NCBI GenBank assembly: GCA_900546255.1
Contig: URCB01000003.1
Location: forward strand, 27,748-91,747
Length of the DNA: 64,000 bases
Reading direction: 5' to 3'
Source of the DNA: an uncultured Eubacteriales bacterium
Lineage (GTDB): Bacteria > Bacillota > Clostridia > Oscillospirales > Oscillospiraceae
The position numbers were made by a program, and so were the translations under genes. Position 1 is the stretch's first letter. Every line of letters begins with the position of its first letter. Below are positions 1 through 9,555 of this stretch, in pieces. Under the pieces are notes generated by a model. The model saw only the letters and a program-made list of their open reading frames with translations. It was not told the origin of the DNA and searched no databases.

Positions 1-641
1 TCTTCTACGACATCGCCTTCGGGGAGGACCCCTTCTACCGCCACCAGGGGTGGCTGTCTGGCCGGGTGACCACCGACGACAACTTCACCCACTACCGCAC
101 CCCCGCCCTGACCCCCGGCGCCCCCACGGTGCCGGAGGGGGACTTCGTGGCCCAGCAGGCCCCCATGTACTACGTCTCCGTGGACCCCAAAGGCAAGCTG
201 GGGTGGGAGAGCGCCACCCTCACCTATGAGACCACCACCGCCCACGTCATCGAGGTTCTCACCGAGGAGGCCTCCAACGACTACAAGGCCTTCCTGCGGA
301 AGCTGGGCATCTCCTACATCCTGGCGGGGAAGGACCGGCTGGACTACGCCCTGGCCCTGGAGAAGCTGAAAACCCGCTTCGGCATCCAGGTGCTGATGCT
401 GGGGGGCGGGGGGGTGCTCAACTGGTCCTTCCTCCAGGCGGGGATGTGCGACGAGGTGAGCCTCGTCGTGGCCCCCGCCGCCGACGGCAACCCCAACACC
501 CAATCCCTTTTCCTGGCCAAGGAGGGGCTGAGCACCGACGCCCCCCTCTCCTTCACCCTTCTGGGGGCAGAGACCAGCGAGGGCAGCACCCTCTGGCTGC
601 GGTACCGGGTCAACTATGGAGAGGCCACCCAGGCCCCCTGA
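1..641 (+). CDS. RibD C-terminal/dihydrofolate reductase-like protein (5' end missing)
   Basis: The frame is open from base 3 and runs off the left edge, so the true start is outside the window; GTG at 66 is only an internal candidate. The visible ~212 residues include a glycine-rich stretch (GGGGVLNWSFLQAGMCDEV) followed by VSLVVAP, which is typical of the NADPH-binding Rossmann-like fold shared by RibD C-terminal domains and bacterial DHFR-like reductases. Such proteins reduce pterin or ribosylamino-pyrimidine substrates. The substrate cannot be told here, and no riboflavin genes flank it. It ends 78 bp before the next gene with no clear terminator between them. Confidence 0.75.
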   Translation, partial: FYDIAFGEDPFYRHQGWLSGRVTTDDNFTHYRTPALTPGAPTVPEGDFVAQQAPMYYVSVDPKGKLGWESATLTYETTTAHVIEVLTEEASNDYKAFLRKLGISYILAGKDRLDYALALEKLKTRFGIQVLMLGGGGVLNWSFLQAGMCDEVSLVVAPAADGNPNTQSLFLAKEGLSTDAPLSFTLLGAETSEGSTLWLRYRVNYGEATQAP

Positions 642-719
642 CCCCCGCTTCCCATTCTAACCTGTAACACACCCGAAGAAGATCACCCATCTTTCCCAAA
701 TGCAATAGGAGGAATCAAC

Positions 720-1562
720 ATGGAATACATCACCCTTGCCAACGGTGTCAAGATGCCCCTGCTGGGCTACGGCGTGTACCAGGTGGACCCCGCCGAGTGT
801 GAACGCTGCGTCACCGACGCCATCGCCGTGGGCTACCGCTCCATCGACACCGCCCAGGCCTACCACAACGAGGAGGGCGTGGGCAACGCCGTCCGCAAGT
901 CCGGCCTGCCCCGGGAGGACTTCTTCCTCACCACCAAGGTGTGGATCTCCAACGGCGGGTACGAGAAGGCCAAGGCCTCCATCGACGAATCCCTGGCCAA
1001 GCTGCAGACCGACTACATCGACCTGCTCCTCATCCACCAGCCCTTCAACGACTACTACGGCACCTGGCGGGCCATGGAGGAGGCCTACAAGGCCGGCAAG
1101 CTCCGGGCCATCGGCGTGTCCAACTTCTACCCCGACCGGCTCATCGACCTGTGCCAGTTTTCTGAGATCAAGCCCATGGTGAACCAGGTGGAGACCCACG
1201 CCCTCTTCCAGCAGGCCGCCGCCCATGAGGTGATGGCCAAGTACGGCGTGGTCCACGAGTCCTGGGGCCCCTTCGCCGAGGGGCGGAAGGACTTCTTCAC
1301 CAACCCCACCCTCCAGGCCATCGGCGCCAAGTACGGCAAGTCCGTGGCCCAGACCGCCCTGCGTTTTCTGATCCAGAGCGACGTGGTGGTCATCCCCAAG
1401 TCCACCCACAAGGAGCGGATGGCAGAGAACCTGGACGTCTTTGACTTCCAGCTCAGCCAGGAGGACATGGTGGCCATCCGGGCCCTGGACGACGGCCAGA
1501 GCGCCTTCTTCTCCCACTACGACCCGGCCACGGTGGAGTTCCTCACCAGCCTGGGCCGGTAA
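720..1562 (+). CDS. Aldo/keto reductase
   Basis: This 280-residue protein has the length and layout of a bacterial (beta/alpha)8 aldo/keto reductase, a cytoplasmic NADPH-dependent carbonyl reductase. The catalytic tetrad is readable: Asp43 and Tyr48 in SIDTAQAYHNEE, Lys73 in TTKVW and His106 in LIHQP. GVSNF around residue 127 and IPKSTHKERM near residue 225 match the cofactor-binding signatures of the 2,5-diketo-gluconate reductase type. An AGGAGG ribosome site lies just upstream of the ATG. It leads a three-gene run with a carboxymuconolactone-decarboxylase-like gene and an iron alcohol dehydrogenase, suggesting joint handling of an aldehyde or ketone. The substrate is unknown. Confidence 0.92.
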   Translation: MEYITLANGVKMPLLGYGVYQVDPAECERCVTDAIAVGYRSIDTAQAYHNEEGVGNAVRKSGLPREDFFLTTKVWISNGGYEKAKASIDESLAKLQTDYIDLLLIHQPFNDYYGTWRAMEEAYKAGKLRAIGVSNFYPDRLIDLCQFSEIKPMVNQVETHALFQQAAAHEVMAKYGVVHESWGPFAEGRKDFFTNPTLQAIGAKYGKSVAQTALRFLIQSDVVVIPKSTHKERMAENLDVFDFQLSQEDMVAIRALDDGQSAFFSHYDPATVEFLTSLGR

Positions 1563-1633
1563 CCAACCTCAAATCCCCTTCCCCTGCCCCATGTTGGGGC
1601 GTCAAGATTCTAAGATAAAGGAGATCCTTTCCC

Positions 1634-1957
1634 ATGGCAGAAAAAGTCACCGCTGGCAGAGACCAGCTGGGGCAGTTCGCCCCCAAATTCGCCCAGCTCA
1701 ACGACGACGTCCTCTTCGGTGAGGTGTGGGCCCGGGAGGAAGAGCTCTCCACCCGGGACCGGTGCATCGTCACCGTGACGGCCCTGATGGCCAGCGGGGT
1801 GCTGGACAGCTCTCTGCAGTTCCACATTCTCAACGCCAAGAACCACGGGGTCACCGCCCAGGAGATGGCGGAGATCCTCACCCACGCGGCCTTCTATGCC
1901 GGCTGGCCCAAGGCCTGGGCCGCCTTCCGGATGGCCAAGGAAGTCTACGAAGGATAA
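1634..1957 (+). CDS. Carboxymuconolactone decarboxylase family protein
   Basis: At 107 residues this is a single-domain all-helical CMD/AhpD-fold protein. The core runs from LSTRDRCIVTVTALMASG through LQFHILNAKNHGVTAQEMAE to HAAFYAGWPKAW, the usual order of the family. It has one cysteine (Cys44) and lacks the CxxC pair of peroxidase-active AhpD, so alkylhydroperoxidase activity is unlikely. AAAGGAG lies upstream of the ATG. The gene sits between two oxidoreductases. Homologues in such operons are often annotated as gamma-carboxymuconolactone decarboxylases without proof of substrate. Confidence 0.88.
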   Translation: MAEKVTAGRDQLGQFAPKFAQLNDDVLFGEVWAREEELSTRDRCIVTVTALMASGVLDSSLQFHILNAKNHGVTAQEMAEILTHAAFYAGWPKAWAAFRMAKEVYEG

Positions 1958-1970
1958 AGGAGAACACGAT

Positions 1971-3137
1971 ATGTTAGGCAACTTCACCTACTGCAACCCC
2001 ACCAAACTCCACTTCGGCCCCAACGCCATGGACGCCCTGGCGGGGGAGCTGACCCACTACGGGCCCAAGGTCCAGCTGATCTACGGCGGCGGGTCCATCA
2101 AAAAGAACGGCATCTATGACCAGGTGGTGGCCATCCTGAAGGCCGCCGGCAAGGAGGTCTTCGAGGACCCCGGCGTCATGCCCAACCCCACGGTGGAAAA
2201 GCTCTACGAGGGCTGCAAGATCGCCCGGGAGAACGACGTGGACCTGCTGCTGTCTGTGGGCGGCGGCTCCTGCTGCGACTATGCCAAGGCGGTCTCCGTC
2301 TCCGCCTGGTGCGATGAGGACCCCTGGGAAAAGTACTACCTGCGGATGGAGGACCCGGACAACAAGCTCATCCCCGTGGGGTGCGTGCTCACCATGGTGG
2401 GCACGGGCTCGGAGATGAACGGCGGCTCCGTCATCACCAACCACGCCGCCAAGCTGAAGATCGGCCATGTGTTTGGCGAGGAGGTCTTCCCCAAGTTCTC
2501 CATCCTGAACCCGGAGTACACCTATACCCTCCCCCACTATCAGATGGTGGCGGGGATCTATGACATCATGAACCACATCACCGAGCAGTACTTCTCCGGG
2601 GAGGACGACTCCACCTCCGACTACCTCATGGAGGGCCTCATGCGCTCCCTGATCCACAGCAGCCGGATCGCCGTGAAGGACCCCAAGAACTACGAGGCCC
2701 GCAGCAACATCATGTGGGTCGCCACCTGGGCCCTGAACACCCTCATCGCCCAGGGCAAGGCCACCGACTGGATGGTCCACATGATCGGCCAGTCCGTGGG
2801 GGCCTACACCGACGCCACCCACGGCATGACCCTGTCGGCGGTGTCCCTGCCCTACTACCGGCACATCCTCCCCTATGGCCTGCACCAGTTCAAGAAGTTC
2901 GCCGTGAACGTCTGGGGGGTGCGCCCCGAGGGCAAGACCGACGAGGCCATCGCCCAGGAAGGCCTGGAGGCCATGGAGGCCTGGATGAAGGAGATGGGCC
3001 TGGTGCTCCACCTGGCCGAACTGGGGGTCACCCAGGACATGGTGGAGGGCATCGCCAAGGGCTCCTTCGTGATGGAGGGGGGCTACAAGGTGCTCACCCA
3101 CCAGGAGATTGTGGAGATCCTCCAGCAGAGCATGTAA
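1971..3137 (+). CDS. Iron-containing alcohol dehydrogenase (YqhD/BDH type)
   Basis: The start is ATG at 1971, preceded by AAAGGAGAAC, giving 388 residues; the frame stays open further upstream without a matching ribosome site. The Rossmann half contains GGGSIKKNG (39-47) and GGGSCCDYAK (97-106). Metal ligands typical of group III alcohol dehydrogenases are Asp198 and His202 in YDIMNH, and His270 and His284 in VHMIGQSVGAYTDATHG. The closest known types are the NADPH-dependent butanol dehydrogenases and YqhD aldehyde reductases. Last gene of the aldo/keto reductase operon, followed by a strong terminator. Confidence 0.93.
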   Translation: MLGNFTYCNPTKLHFGPNAMDALAGELTHYGPKVQLIYGGGSIKKNGIYDQVVAILKAAGKEVFEDPGVMPNPTVEKLYEGCKIARENDVDLLLSVGGGSCCDYAKAVSVSAWCDEDPWEKYYLRMEDPDNKLIPVGCVLTMVGTGSEMNGGSVITNHAAKLKIGHVFGEEVFPKFSILNPEYTYTLPHYQMVAGIYDIMNHITEQYFSGEDDSTSDYLMEGLMRSLIHSSRIAVKDPKNYEARSNIMWVATWALNTLIAQGKATDWMVHMIGQSVGAYTDATHGMTLSAVSLPYYRHILPYGLHQFKKFAVNVWGVRPEGKTDEAIAQEGLEAMEAWMKEMGLVLHLAELGVTQDMVEGIAKGSFVMEGGYKVLTHQEIVEILQQSM

Positions 3138-3182
3138 GGCCGCCGGCCGGCACATGCCCCGCCCCTTCCCTGTTGCATACAG

Positions 3183-3211
3183 AAAAGGCAGCCCAGTCTG
3201 GGCTGCCTTTT
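3183..3211. terminator. Bidirectional Rho-independent terminator
   Basis: A perfect 13-bp stem, AAAAGGCAGCCCA/TGGGCTGCCTTTT with a GTC loop, carries an A run on the left and a T run on the right. It can therefore stop transcription from both the alcohol dehydrogenase (plus) and the convergent Spo0A-C-like gene (minus). Confidence 0.9.
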
Positions 3212-3230
3212 GGCAGGAAGGGGGAAACGG

Positions 3231-3539
3231 CTAGGGCTGCCCCTTCCCCACTGCCCCCCACAGCAGAAAGATCACGTCCCAGTGGGACAGGAGCCTGCCC
3301 TGCTCCCGCCGCCAGGCCTGGCCCATGGCGGTGGTGCGCAGGTACTTGGCCACGTTGGCCATCCCCTTGCGGACCTGGAACCCCCGCTTGCCGTGGCGCT
3401 GGGCGATGGTCTCAAACAGCTGGGGGGAGGGCGCCACCCCCTGCCGAAAGAGGTCCGCCGCGTCCAGAAGGTAGGCGTAGCCCACATAGTTGGGGGGCAC
3501 GCCCCATTGACGCAGCATCTGCTCTGCCCGGTCTCCCAT
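3231..3539 (-). CDS. Stand-alone Spo0A C-terminal-like DNA-binding protein
   Basis: The 102-residue protein resembles the effector (DNA-binding) domain of Spo0A without the receiver domain. Markers are LRQWGVPPNYVGYAYLLDAA, then SPQLFETIAQRHG, then QVRKGMANVAKYLRTTA, which follow the Spo0A-C order (GVPAHxKGYxYLR..., LYPxIAxxF, RVERAIRHAI). The second ATG at 3539 is preferred because GGAGG lies 7 nt ahead of it, while the ATG at 3545 almost abuts that site. A TTGACA/TATAGT promoter lies upstream and the gene diverges from an XRE regulator. It could bind 0A-box-like DNA without phosphorylation control; this is inferred from the domain alone. Confidence 0.6.
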   Translation of the reverse strand: MGDRAEQMLRQWGVPPNYVGYAYLLDAADLFRQGVAPSPQLFETIAQRHGKRGFQVRKGMANVAKYLRTTAMGQAWRREQGRLLSHWDVIFLLWGAVGKGQP

Positions 3540-3571
3540 GGACATCCCTCCGTCTTTTCGTTGGTAATTCG

Positions 3572-3600
3572 ACTATAAATACTATTTTCCGGAATGTCAA
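3572..3600 (-). promoter_or_regulatory. Promoter of the Spo0A-C-like gene with an operator-like repeat
   Basis: Reading the minus strand, TTGACA (3595-3600) and TATAGT (3572-3577) are 17 bp apart. The spacer contains the palindrome TTCCGGAA (3587-3594), part of a TTTTCCGGAA motif. AGTCGAA, one base off the 0A-box consensus TGTCGAA, overlaps the -10 element. Confidence 0.6.
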
Positions 3601-3641
3601 GATGTTTTCCGATTTTTCATCGGTTCATGGTTTTCGGGAAA
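3585..3641. promoter_or_regulatory. Repeated TTTTCCGG/TTTTCGGGAAA operator candidates
   Basis: Three related sites lie in the divergent region: TTTTCCGGAA (3585-3594), TTTTCCGA (3605-3612) and TTTTCGGGAAA (3631-3641). The first sits in the spacer of the leftward promoter. The last sits in the 17-bp spacer of a weak rightward promoter (TTCATG 3624-3629, TAGGAT 3647-3652). This layout suits a repressor, most simply the adjacent XRE protein, controlling both genes. Confidence 0.45.
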
Positions 3642-3686
3642 GTGGATAGGATAACGGAGAAACCAAAAGGACCAAAGAGGTGCCTT

Positions 3687-4016
3687 ATGACGTTAGACTA
3701 CTCCCTCATCGGAAAACGCATCGCCCGACGCCGGAAACAGTTGGGCCTGAAGCAGTCGGAAGTGGAAGAGCGCGCTGGGATCGGAGACAAGTACCTCTCC
3801 AACATCGAACGGGCCATCTCCATCCCCTCCACCGAGGTCATCATGCGCCTGGCCATCGCCCTGGAGACCACCCCGGACGAGTTTCTGGTGGGCGCCGTCC
3901 GCCACCCCGAGGAGGGCTGGCAGGACGTGGCCGAACTGCTGCGCCCCATGAACGAAAAGCAGCTCGCCCTGGCCCGCAGCCTTCTCACCTGGCTGGGGGA
4001 GCAGGACCTGCCCTGA
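3687..4016 (+). CDS. XRE-family helix-turn-helix regulator
   Basis: The ATG at 3687, preceded by AAAGAGG, gives 109 residues; the frame is open further upstream but without a ribosome site. Residues 5-62 form a canonical Cro/C1 helix-turn-helix: IGKRIARRRKQLGLKQSEVE, then AGIGDKYLSNIERA and PSTEVIMRLAIALETTPDEFL. The tail (residues 70-109) has no recognisable effector domain. It diverges from the Spo0A-C-like gene and probably regulates that gene and itself through the repeats in the 140-bp gap. A strong terminator follows immediately. Confidence 0.9.
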   Translation: MTLDYSLIGKRIARRRKQLGLKQSEVEERAGIGDKYLSNIERAISIPSTEVIMRLAIALETTPDEFLVGAVRHPEEGWQDVAELLRPMNEKQLALARSLLTWLGEQDLP

Positions 4017-4028
4017 CCCTCTCCCATA

Positions 4029-4057
4029 AAAAAACGCGCCCGTTGGGCGCGTTTTTT
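4029..4057. terminator. Bidirectional Rho-independent terminator
   Basis: AAAAAACGCGCCC (4029-4041), a GTT loop, then GGGCGCGTTTTTT (4045-4057). It lies between the convergent XRE and DUF4003 genes and carries A and T tracts on both sides. Confidence 0.92.
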
Positions 4058-4069
4058 CGGTGTTTACGG

Positions 4070-5074
4070 TCACTCCTGCCCTGTGCTGCTGGCGGCGATC
4101 CCTGCAGCACTGCCGGCGGCCACCACGGTGAAGAGGGCCACCTCCTGGGCCACAATGAGGGAGACGGTGGTGCTCACTGCCGCCGCCCCCAGAACCGCCT
4201 GGTTCTGGTCCAGGATGTAGCCGGCGGTGAGCATCACCCCATGCATGAGGCGCTGGGCCTTTCCCACCCCCATGAGGCCATACCCCTTCTGCTGGGAGAG
4301 GAAGTGGTCAACCTCCACCACCTCTTCCGCCAGGGCCCCCACCTCTCCGGGGACCAGGGTCAGCAGGCCCAGGGTGCCCAGCTCGTGGCCGGTGCTGTAC
4401 TTCCGGCCGCGGTCCTTCAGGGCATCGTAGAGGGCCAGGGTCCGGTCGCACTTCTCCTGGGCGCTCCCCTCCCCCAGGGCCAGCACGTGGCTGAGGGTTT
4501 GGGTGAACTGCCCCGTGCCAAAGGGGCGGTGCTTGAGCCTATCGTAGCAGGCCTCCGTCTCGGCAATGAGTTCCTCCACCGGGCGGGGGGAGAGGGCCAG
4601 CAGGGCCGCAAACACGCTGTCTTCCACCCCGGTGAGGAAGCAGTGCGCCTCCTTCATGCCGTTGTAGATGGCCCGGGTGCGGGCGGCAAACGCCCCGTAC
4701 TGGCGCTCTTCCACCTGGTCGGCCAGAAGCAGGGCGGCCAGGGGGAGGTACTGGGAGGGGCGGAAGTGGTCCTTCAAGGCATCGTAGAGGCGCAGCCCCT
4801 GGTCCAGTTTCTCCTGGGGGGCCGGCTCCAGGGACAGGAGGGTGATCATTGCCTCCTGGGCGATCCCCCGGAAGTTGGAAAAGAAGCCCGTGCGGGCCCT
4901 GAGCAGGTCCCGGCAGTCGTGGAGGCGGTCCACCTCTGCCGTCTGGTTTTTCTGGGTGAGGATGCCGGCACACACGGCGTGAAGGTAGGGATTCTCCCAC
5001 GGAAAGGCCTTTCTCAGGGTGTCCCGGTTGGCAAGGAAGCGCTCACAGCGGCTGCGCAAAGCTTGGTCCATCAT
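4070..5074 (-). CDS. DUF4003 family protein
   Basis: This 334-residue cytoplasmic protein matches the DUF4003 pattern in memory: FPWENPYLHAVCAGIL near the start, then RTGFFSNFRGIAQEAMITLLS, then repeated helical segments ending in LYDALKDHFRPSQYLP and LYDALKDRGRKYSTGHELG. No catalytic motif can be named and the family has no assigned function. The alanine-rich C-terminal 45 residues (GAAAVSTTVSLIVAQEVALF) are hydrophobic and may form a helix pair. It has its own TAGACA/TATACT promoter overlapping the end of trpA, so it is a separate unit. Confidence 0.75.
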   Translation of the reverse strand: MMDQALRSRCERFLANRDTLRKAFPWENPYLHAVCAGILTQKNQTAEVDRLHDCRDLLRARTGFFSNFRGIAQEAMITLLSLEPAPQEKLDQGLRLYDALKDHFRPSQYLPLAALLLADQVEERQYGAFAARTRAIYNGMKEAHCFLTGVEDSVFAALLALSPRPVEELIAETEACYDRLKHRPFGTGQFTQTLSHVLALGEGSAQEKCDRTLALYDALKDRGRKYSTGHELGTLGLLTLVPGEVGALAEEVVEVDHFLSQQKGYGLMGVGKAQRLMHGVMLTAGYILDQNQAVLGAAAVSTTVSLIVAQEVALFTVVAAGSAAGIAASSTGQE

Positions 5075-5124
5075 ACATTCTCCTTTGGGAAAGGCGTGCT
5101 GCCGCCTTCCTGGTTTTCTCCGAT

Positions 5125-5153
5125 AGTATACCCGAAAACCCTCGCCCTGTCTA
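5125..5153 (-). promoter_or_regulatory. Promoter of the DUF4003 gene
   Basis: On the minus strand, TAGACA (5148-5153) and TATACT (5125-5130) are separated by 17 bp. The -35 box includes the trpA stop codon. No trp-operon terminator hairpin is evident in this 76-bp gap, so trp transcripts may read into the gene. Confidence 0.6.
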
Positions 5154-5940
5154 TGCCTTTCCTTGGGGGGCGCCCTGCCCCACCGCCGCTTTCATGGCCT
5201 TGACGTAGGCCCCTACATCGGCGGGGGCCCCCCGCCCGTGGGCCGCCATCTTCTTCACAATGGCCGAGCCTACAATGGCCCCGTCCGCCAGCGCGGCCAT
5301 CTGCCGGGCCTGGTCGGGGGTGGCGATGCCAAAGCCGATGGCACAGGGCAGGTCCGTATTCTCTCGGATCACCTGGAGGATGGCGGCCAGGTCGGTGGTG
5401 ATGGCCTGCCGCACCCCGGTGACCCCCAGGCTGGAGACCAGGTAGAGGAACCCCTCCGCCTCCCGGGCAATCTTGGCAATGCGGCCGGCGGAGGTGGGGG
5501 CGATCATGGAGATCAGGGCCACGCCGTGCTTCCGGCAGGCGGCCTGGAACTCCCCCTTCTCCTCATAGGGCAGGTCGGGGAGGATGATCCCATCCACCCC
5601 CACCGATTGGCAGCGGGCAAAGAAGGCCTCCGCCCCGTAGGTAAAGACCACGTTGGCGTAGGTCATGAACACCAGGGGGACCGTCACGTCCCGGCGGAGG
5701 TCCTGCACCAGGGCAAACACCTGGTCGGTGGTCACCCCGCCCCGAAGGGCCCGGAGGTTGGCCTCCTGGATCACCGGCCCCTCGGCGGTGGGGTCAGAGA
5801 AGGGAATGCCCAGCTCGATAAGGTCCGCCCCGTTGGCCGCCATAGCCCGGACGGTGGCAGCGGTGGTCTCCAGGTCAGGGTCCCCACAGGTGAGGAAGGG
5901 GATGAAGGCCTTCCCCTGGGCAAAGGCAGCTTGGATTCGA

Positions 5941-5948
<8 letters not shown>
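5151..5948 (-). CDS. trpA: Tryptophan synthase alpha subunit
   Basis: TrpA cleaves indole-3-glycerol phosphate to indole, which is channelled to TrpB. The 265-residue length is normal. The catalytic glutamate is Glu45 in [11 protein letters not shown]. The position of the second catalytic acid (Asp60 of enteric TrpA, in DGP) is Glu56 in AEGP, a variant I recall from other Firmicutes. [10 protein letters not shown] and IVGSAIVK near the C terminus bind phosphate. The ATG at 5948 overlaps the trpB stop by 8 nt; the frame is open upstream but that part is trpB in another frame. Last gene of the trp operon. Confidence 0.96.
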
Positions 5949-7130
<1,182 letters not shown>

Positions 7131-7134
<4 letters not shown>

Positions 7135-7742
7135 ATCATCTCCTCCTCTCGCACCGCCCGGACGAAGGCTTCCATCTTCGCTGGGTCTTTTTTTCTATCG
7201 GTCTCAATGCCGGAGCTCACATCCACCCCGAAGGGGCGGAGGCGGCGAACTGCCTGGCCTACGTTCCCCGGGTGCAGCCCCCCCGCCAGGAAGTAGGGCC
7301 GGTGGATGCCCGCCAGCAGGGACCAGTCGAAGGTCTCCCCTGTGCCGCCCTCTCCTGCGTCCAGCAGGACCAGGTCGGCTCCGCTGGCTTCGGCGGCGGC
7401 CACGTCGGCCGCCGTGTCCACCCGAAAGGCCTGGAGGATGGGCTTGGGGGTGAGCGCCCGGAGGGTTTGCAGGTAGGCCTCCCCCTCCCCTCCATGGAGC
7501 TGGATGAGGTCGATGACCCCCTCGTTGGCCAGAGCGGCCGCCTCCTCCGGCGGGGCATTCACAAAAACCCCCACCGCTCGGATGGCAGGGTCCAGCCCCC
7601 GTTTCAAGTCCGCCGCCTGGGCTGGGGTGACATACCGTTTGCTCTTAGGCGCAAAGACAAACCCCACACAGGCGGGCTGCAGCGCGTTGGCGGCCTGGAT
7701 GTCCTCGGGACGGGAGAGGCCGCAGAGTTTGATTTTGGTCAT
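7131..7742 (-). CDS. trpF: Phosphoribosylanthranilate isomerase
   Basis: This (beta/alpha)8 enzyme carries out the Amadori rearrangement of PRA to CdRP. The general base Cys7 is in [11 protein letters not shown] and the general acid Asp128 in [19 protein letters not shown] and [11 protein letters not shown] form the phosphate site. At 203 residues it is a normal monofunctional TrpF. It overlaps trpC and trpB by 4 nt each. Confidence 0.96.
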
Positions 7743-8524
7743 ACGCTCCTCCTAAACTGGTTTAGCATAGCGCTCTTGTCCTTGGCCCGCATAAGGGCCT
7801 CCCCGATGAGGACCCCATCGGCCCCCATGGCCCGCACCGCCGCCACGTCCGCCGGGCGGTGTACCCCGCTTTCGGCCACATACAGCACCCCTGGGGGGAC
7901 GCGGTCCCGCAGCCGGGCGGCGTTGTCCAGGTTCACGGAGAAGTCCCCCAGGTTCCGGTTGTTGCCCCCGATGATCCGGGCCCCGGCGGCCACGGCGGAG
8001 GCAACCTCCTTTTCATCGTGGGCCTCCACCAGGGCGGCCAGGCCCAGGTCATCGCAGAGGGCCAGGTAGTCCGCCAGGGTCCGGGTGTCCAGCAGGGCGC
8101 AGAGCAGCAGCACGCAGTCCGCCCCCATCAGGCGGGCTTGGTAGAGCTGGTAGGGGTCCACCGTAAAGTCCTTGCGGAGCATGGGGGCGGCCACTGCCTG
8201 GCGGATCTCCCGAAAGATCTGGTCCGACCCCAGAAACCACTTGGGCTCGGTGAGGCAGGAGATGGCCTCCGCCCCGGCGGCCTCGTAGGCCCGGGCGATG
8301 TCCAGGTAGGGGAAGTCCTTGGCGATGACCCCCTTAGAGGGAGAGGCCTTCTTCACCTCGCAGAGGAAGGAGAGGCCCTCTTTGGCCAGGGCAGCTTGGA
8401 ACCCCTCCCCGCCTCCCTTTCCCAGGGCACGGCACTGGGCCTGGAGCACATCCAGGCTGTTGACCTCCCGGTCCGCCGCCACCCGCTGGCGGGCGTGGGC
8501 GGCCAGCTGTTCCAGGATGGTCAT
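7739..8524 (-). CDS. trpC: Indole-3-glycerol phosphate synthase
   Basis: TrpC closes the indole ring from CdRP. The ATG at 8524 (overlapping the trpD stop by 4 nt) gives 261 residues, the normal size; the frame extends upstream only within trpD. Signature motifs are [11 protein letters not shown] (55-65), LRKDF with the general-acid lysine Lys118, [15 protein letters not shown] and VAESGV. Mono-functional, not fused to TrpF as in enterics. Confidence 0.96.
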   Translation of the reverse strand: MTILEQLAAHARQRVAADREVNSLDVLQAQCRALGKGGGEGFQAALAKEGLSFLCEVKKASPSKGVIAKDFPYLDIARAYEAAGAEAISCLTEPKWFLGSDQIFREIRQAVAAPMLRKDFTVDPYQLYQARLMGADCVLLLCALLDTRTLADYLALCDDLGLAALVEAHDEKEVASAVAAGARIIGGNNRNLGDFSVNLDNAARLRDRVPPGVLYVAESGVHRPADVAAVRAMGADGVLIGEALMRAKDKSAMLNQFRRSV

Positions 8525-9552
8525 GCCCCCACCCCCTCCCGGTTGCTCCCGGCGAGAAACCTCTCCAGGGTCTCCATGGCTTTGCCGGTGTCGATGCAGT
8601 GGGCGGCCAGGGCCACCCCTTCCTGCATGGTGTCTGCCTGGCCCCCCAGGTAGAGCGCTGCCCCAGCGTTGAGAAGGACGGCATTGCGCCGGTGCCCTTG
8701 CTCCCCCTGGAGGATGGCCCGGGTGATGGCGGCATTTTCCGCCGGGGTCCCCCCTCGAAGGTCCTCCCTGGCACACCGGGGGAAGCCGAACGCCTCCGGG
8801 GTTATGGTGTAGGACTTCACCCAGCCGTTCTGGATCTCACAGACCTGGGTGGGGGCGCTCAGAGAGATCTCGTCCAGCTTGTCCTGGCCGTAGACCACCA
8901 TCCCCCGCTTCACCCCCAGGCTGATGAGCACCTGGGACAGGGGCTCCACCAGGTAGCCGTCGTACACTCCCAGCAGCTGTACCGTGGGCGTGCCGGGGTT
9001 GGTGAGGGGTCCTAAGATGTTGAACACCGTGCGGAAGCCCAGCTCCTTCCGGATGGGCCCCACGTACTTCATGGAGGTGTGGTACTTCTGGGCAAAGAAG
9101 AAGCACAGGCCCACCTCCTCCAACAGCTGCCGGCACAGGGCGGGGCTCTGGTGGATGTTCACCCCCAGGGCCTCCAGGCAGTCCGCCGTGCCGCACTGGG
9201 AGGAGGCCGCCCGGTTGCCGTGCTTGGCCACCTTTCCCCCACCTGCCGCCGTCACCAGGGCGGCGGTGGTGGAGATGTTGAAGCTGTGGGCGTTGTCCCC
9301 TCCCGTCCCCACGATCTCGATGAGGTCCATCCCCGTGTCCACCCGGGTGGCGTGGGCCCGCATGGCGGCGGCGCAGCCGGCGATCTCGTCGATGGTCTCT
9401 GCCCGGGCGCTCTTGGTGGACAGGGCCGCCAGGAAGGCGGCGTTCTGGGTGGGGGTGGTCTGGCCCCCCATGATCTCGTTCATCACGGCGTAGGCCTCGT
9501 CATAGGTGAGGTCCTCTTTGTTCACGATTTTGACAATGGCTTGCTGAATCAT
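8521..9552 (-). CDS. trpD: Anthranilate phosphoribosyltransferase
   Basis: TrpD transfers phosphoribose from PRPP to anthranilate. In this 343-residue protein the PRPP site GTGGD is at 82-86, followed by FNIST (91-95), and KHGNR at 110-114 contacts substrate. The usual SSxSGSAD reads SSQCGTAD here, a small departure. Not fused to the glutaminase domain. There is a 3-nt gap to the trpG stop and a 4-nt overlap with trpC. Confidence 0.96.
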   Translation of the reverse strand: MIQQAIVKIVNKEDLTYDEAYAVMNEIMGGQTTPTQNAAFLAALSTKSARAETIDEIAGCAAAMRAHATRVDTGMDLIEIVGTGGDNAHSFNISTTAALVTAAGGGKVAKHGNRAASSQCGTADCLEALGVNIHQSPALCRQLLEEVGLCFFFAQKYHTSMKYVGPIRKELGFRTVFNILGPLTNPGTPTVQLLGVYDGYLVEPLSQVLISLGVKRGMVVYGQDKLDEISLSAPTQVCEIQNGWVKSYTITPEAFGFPRCAREDLRGGTPAENAAITRAILQGEQGHRRNAVLLNAGAALYLGGQADTMQEGVALAAHCIDTGKAMETLERFLAGSNREGVGA

Positions 9553-9555
9553 CGG

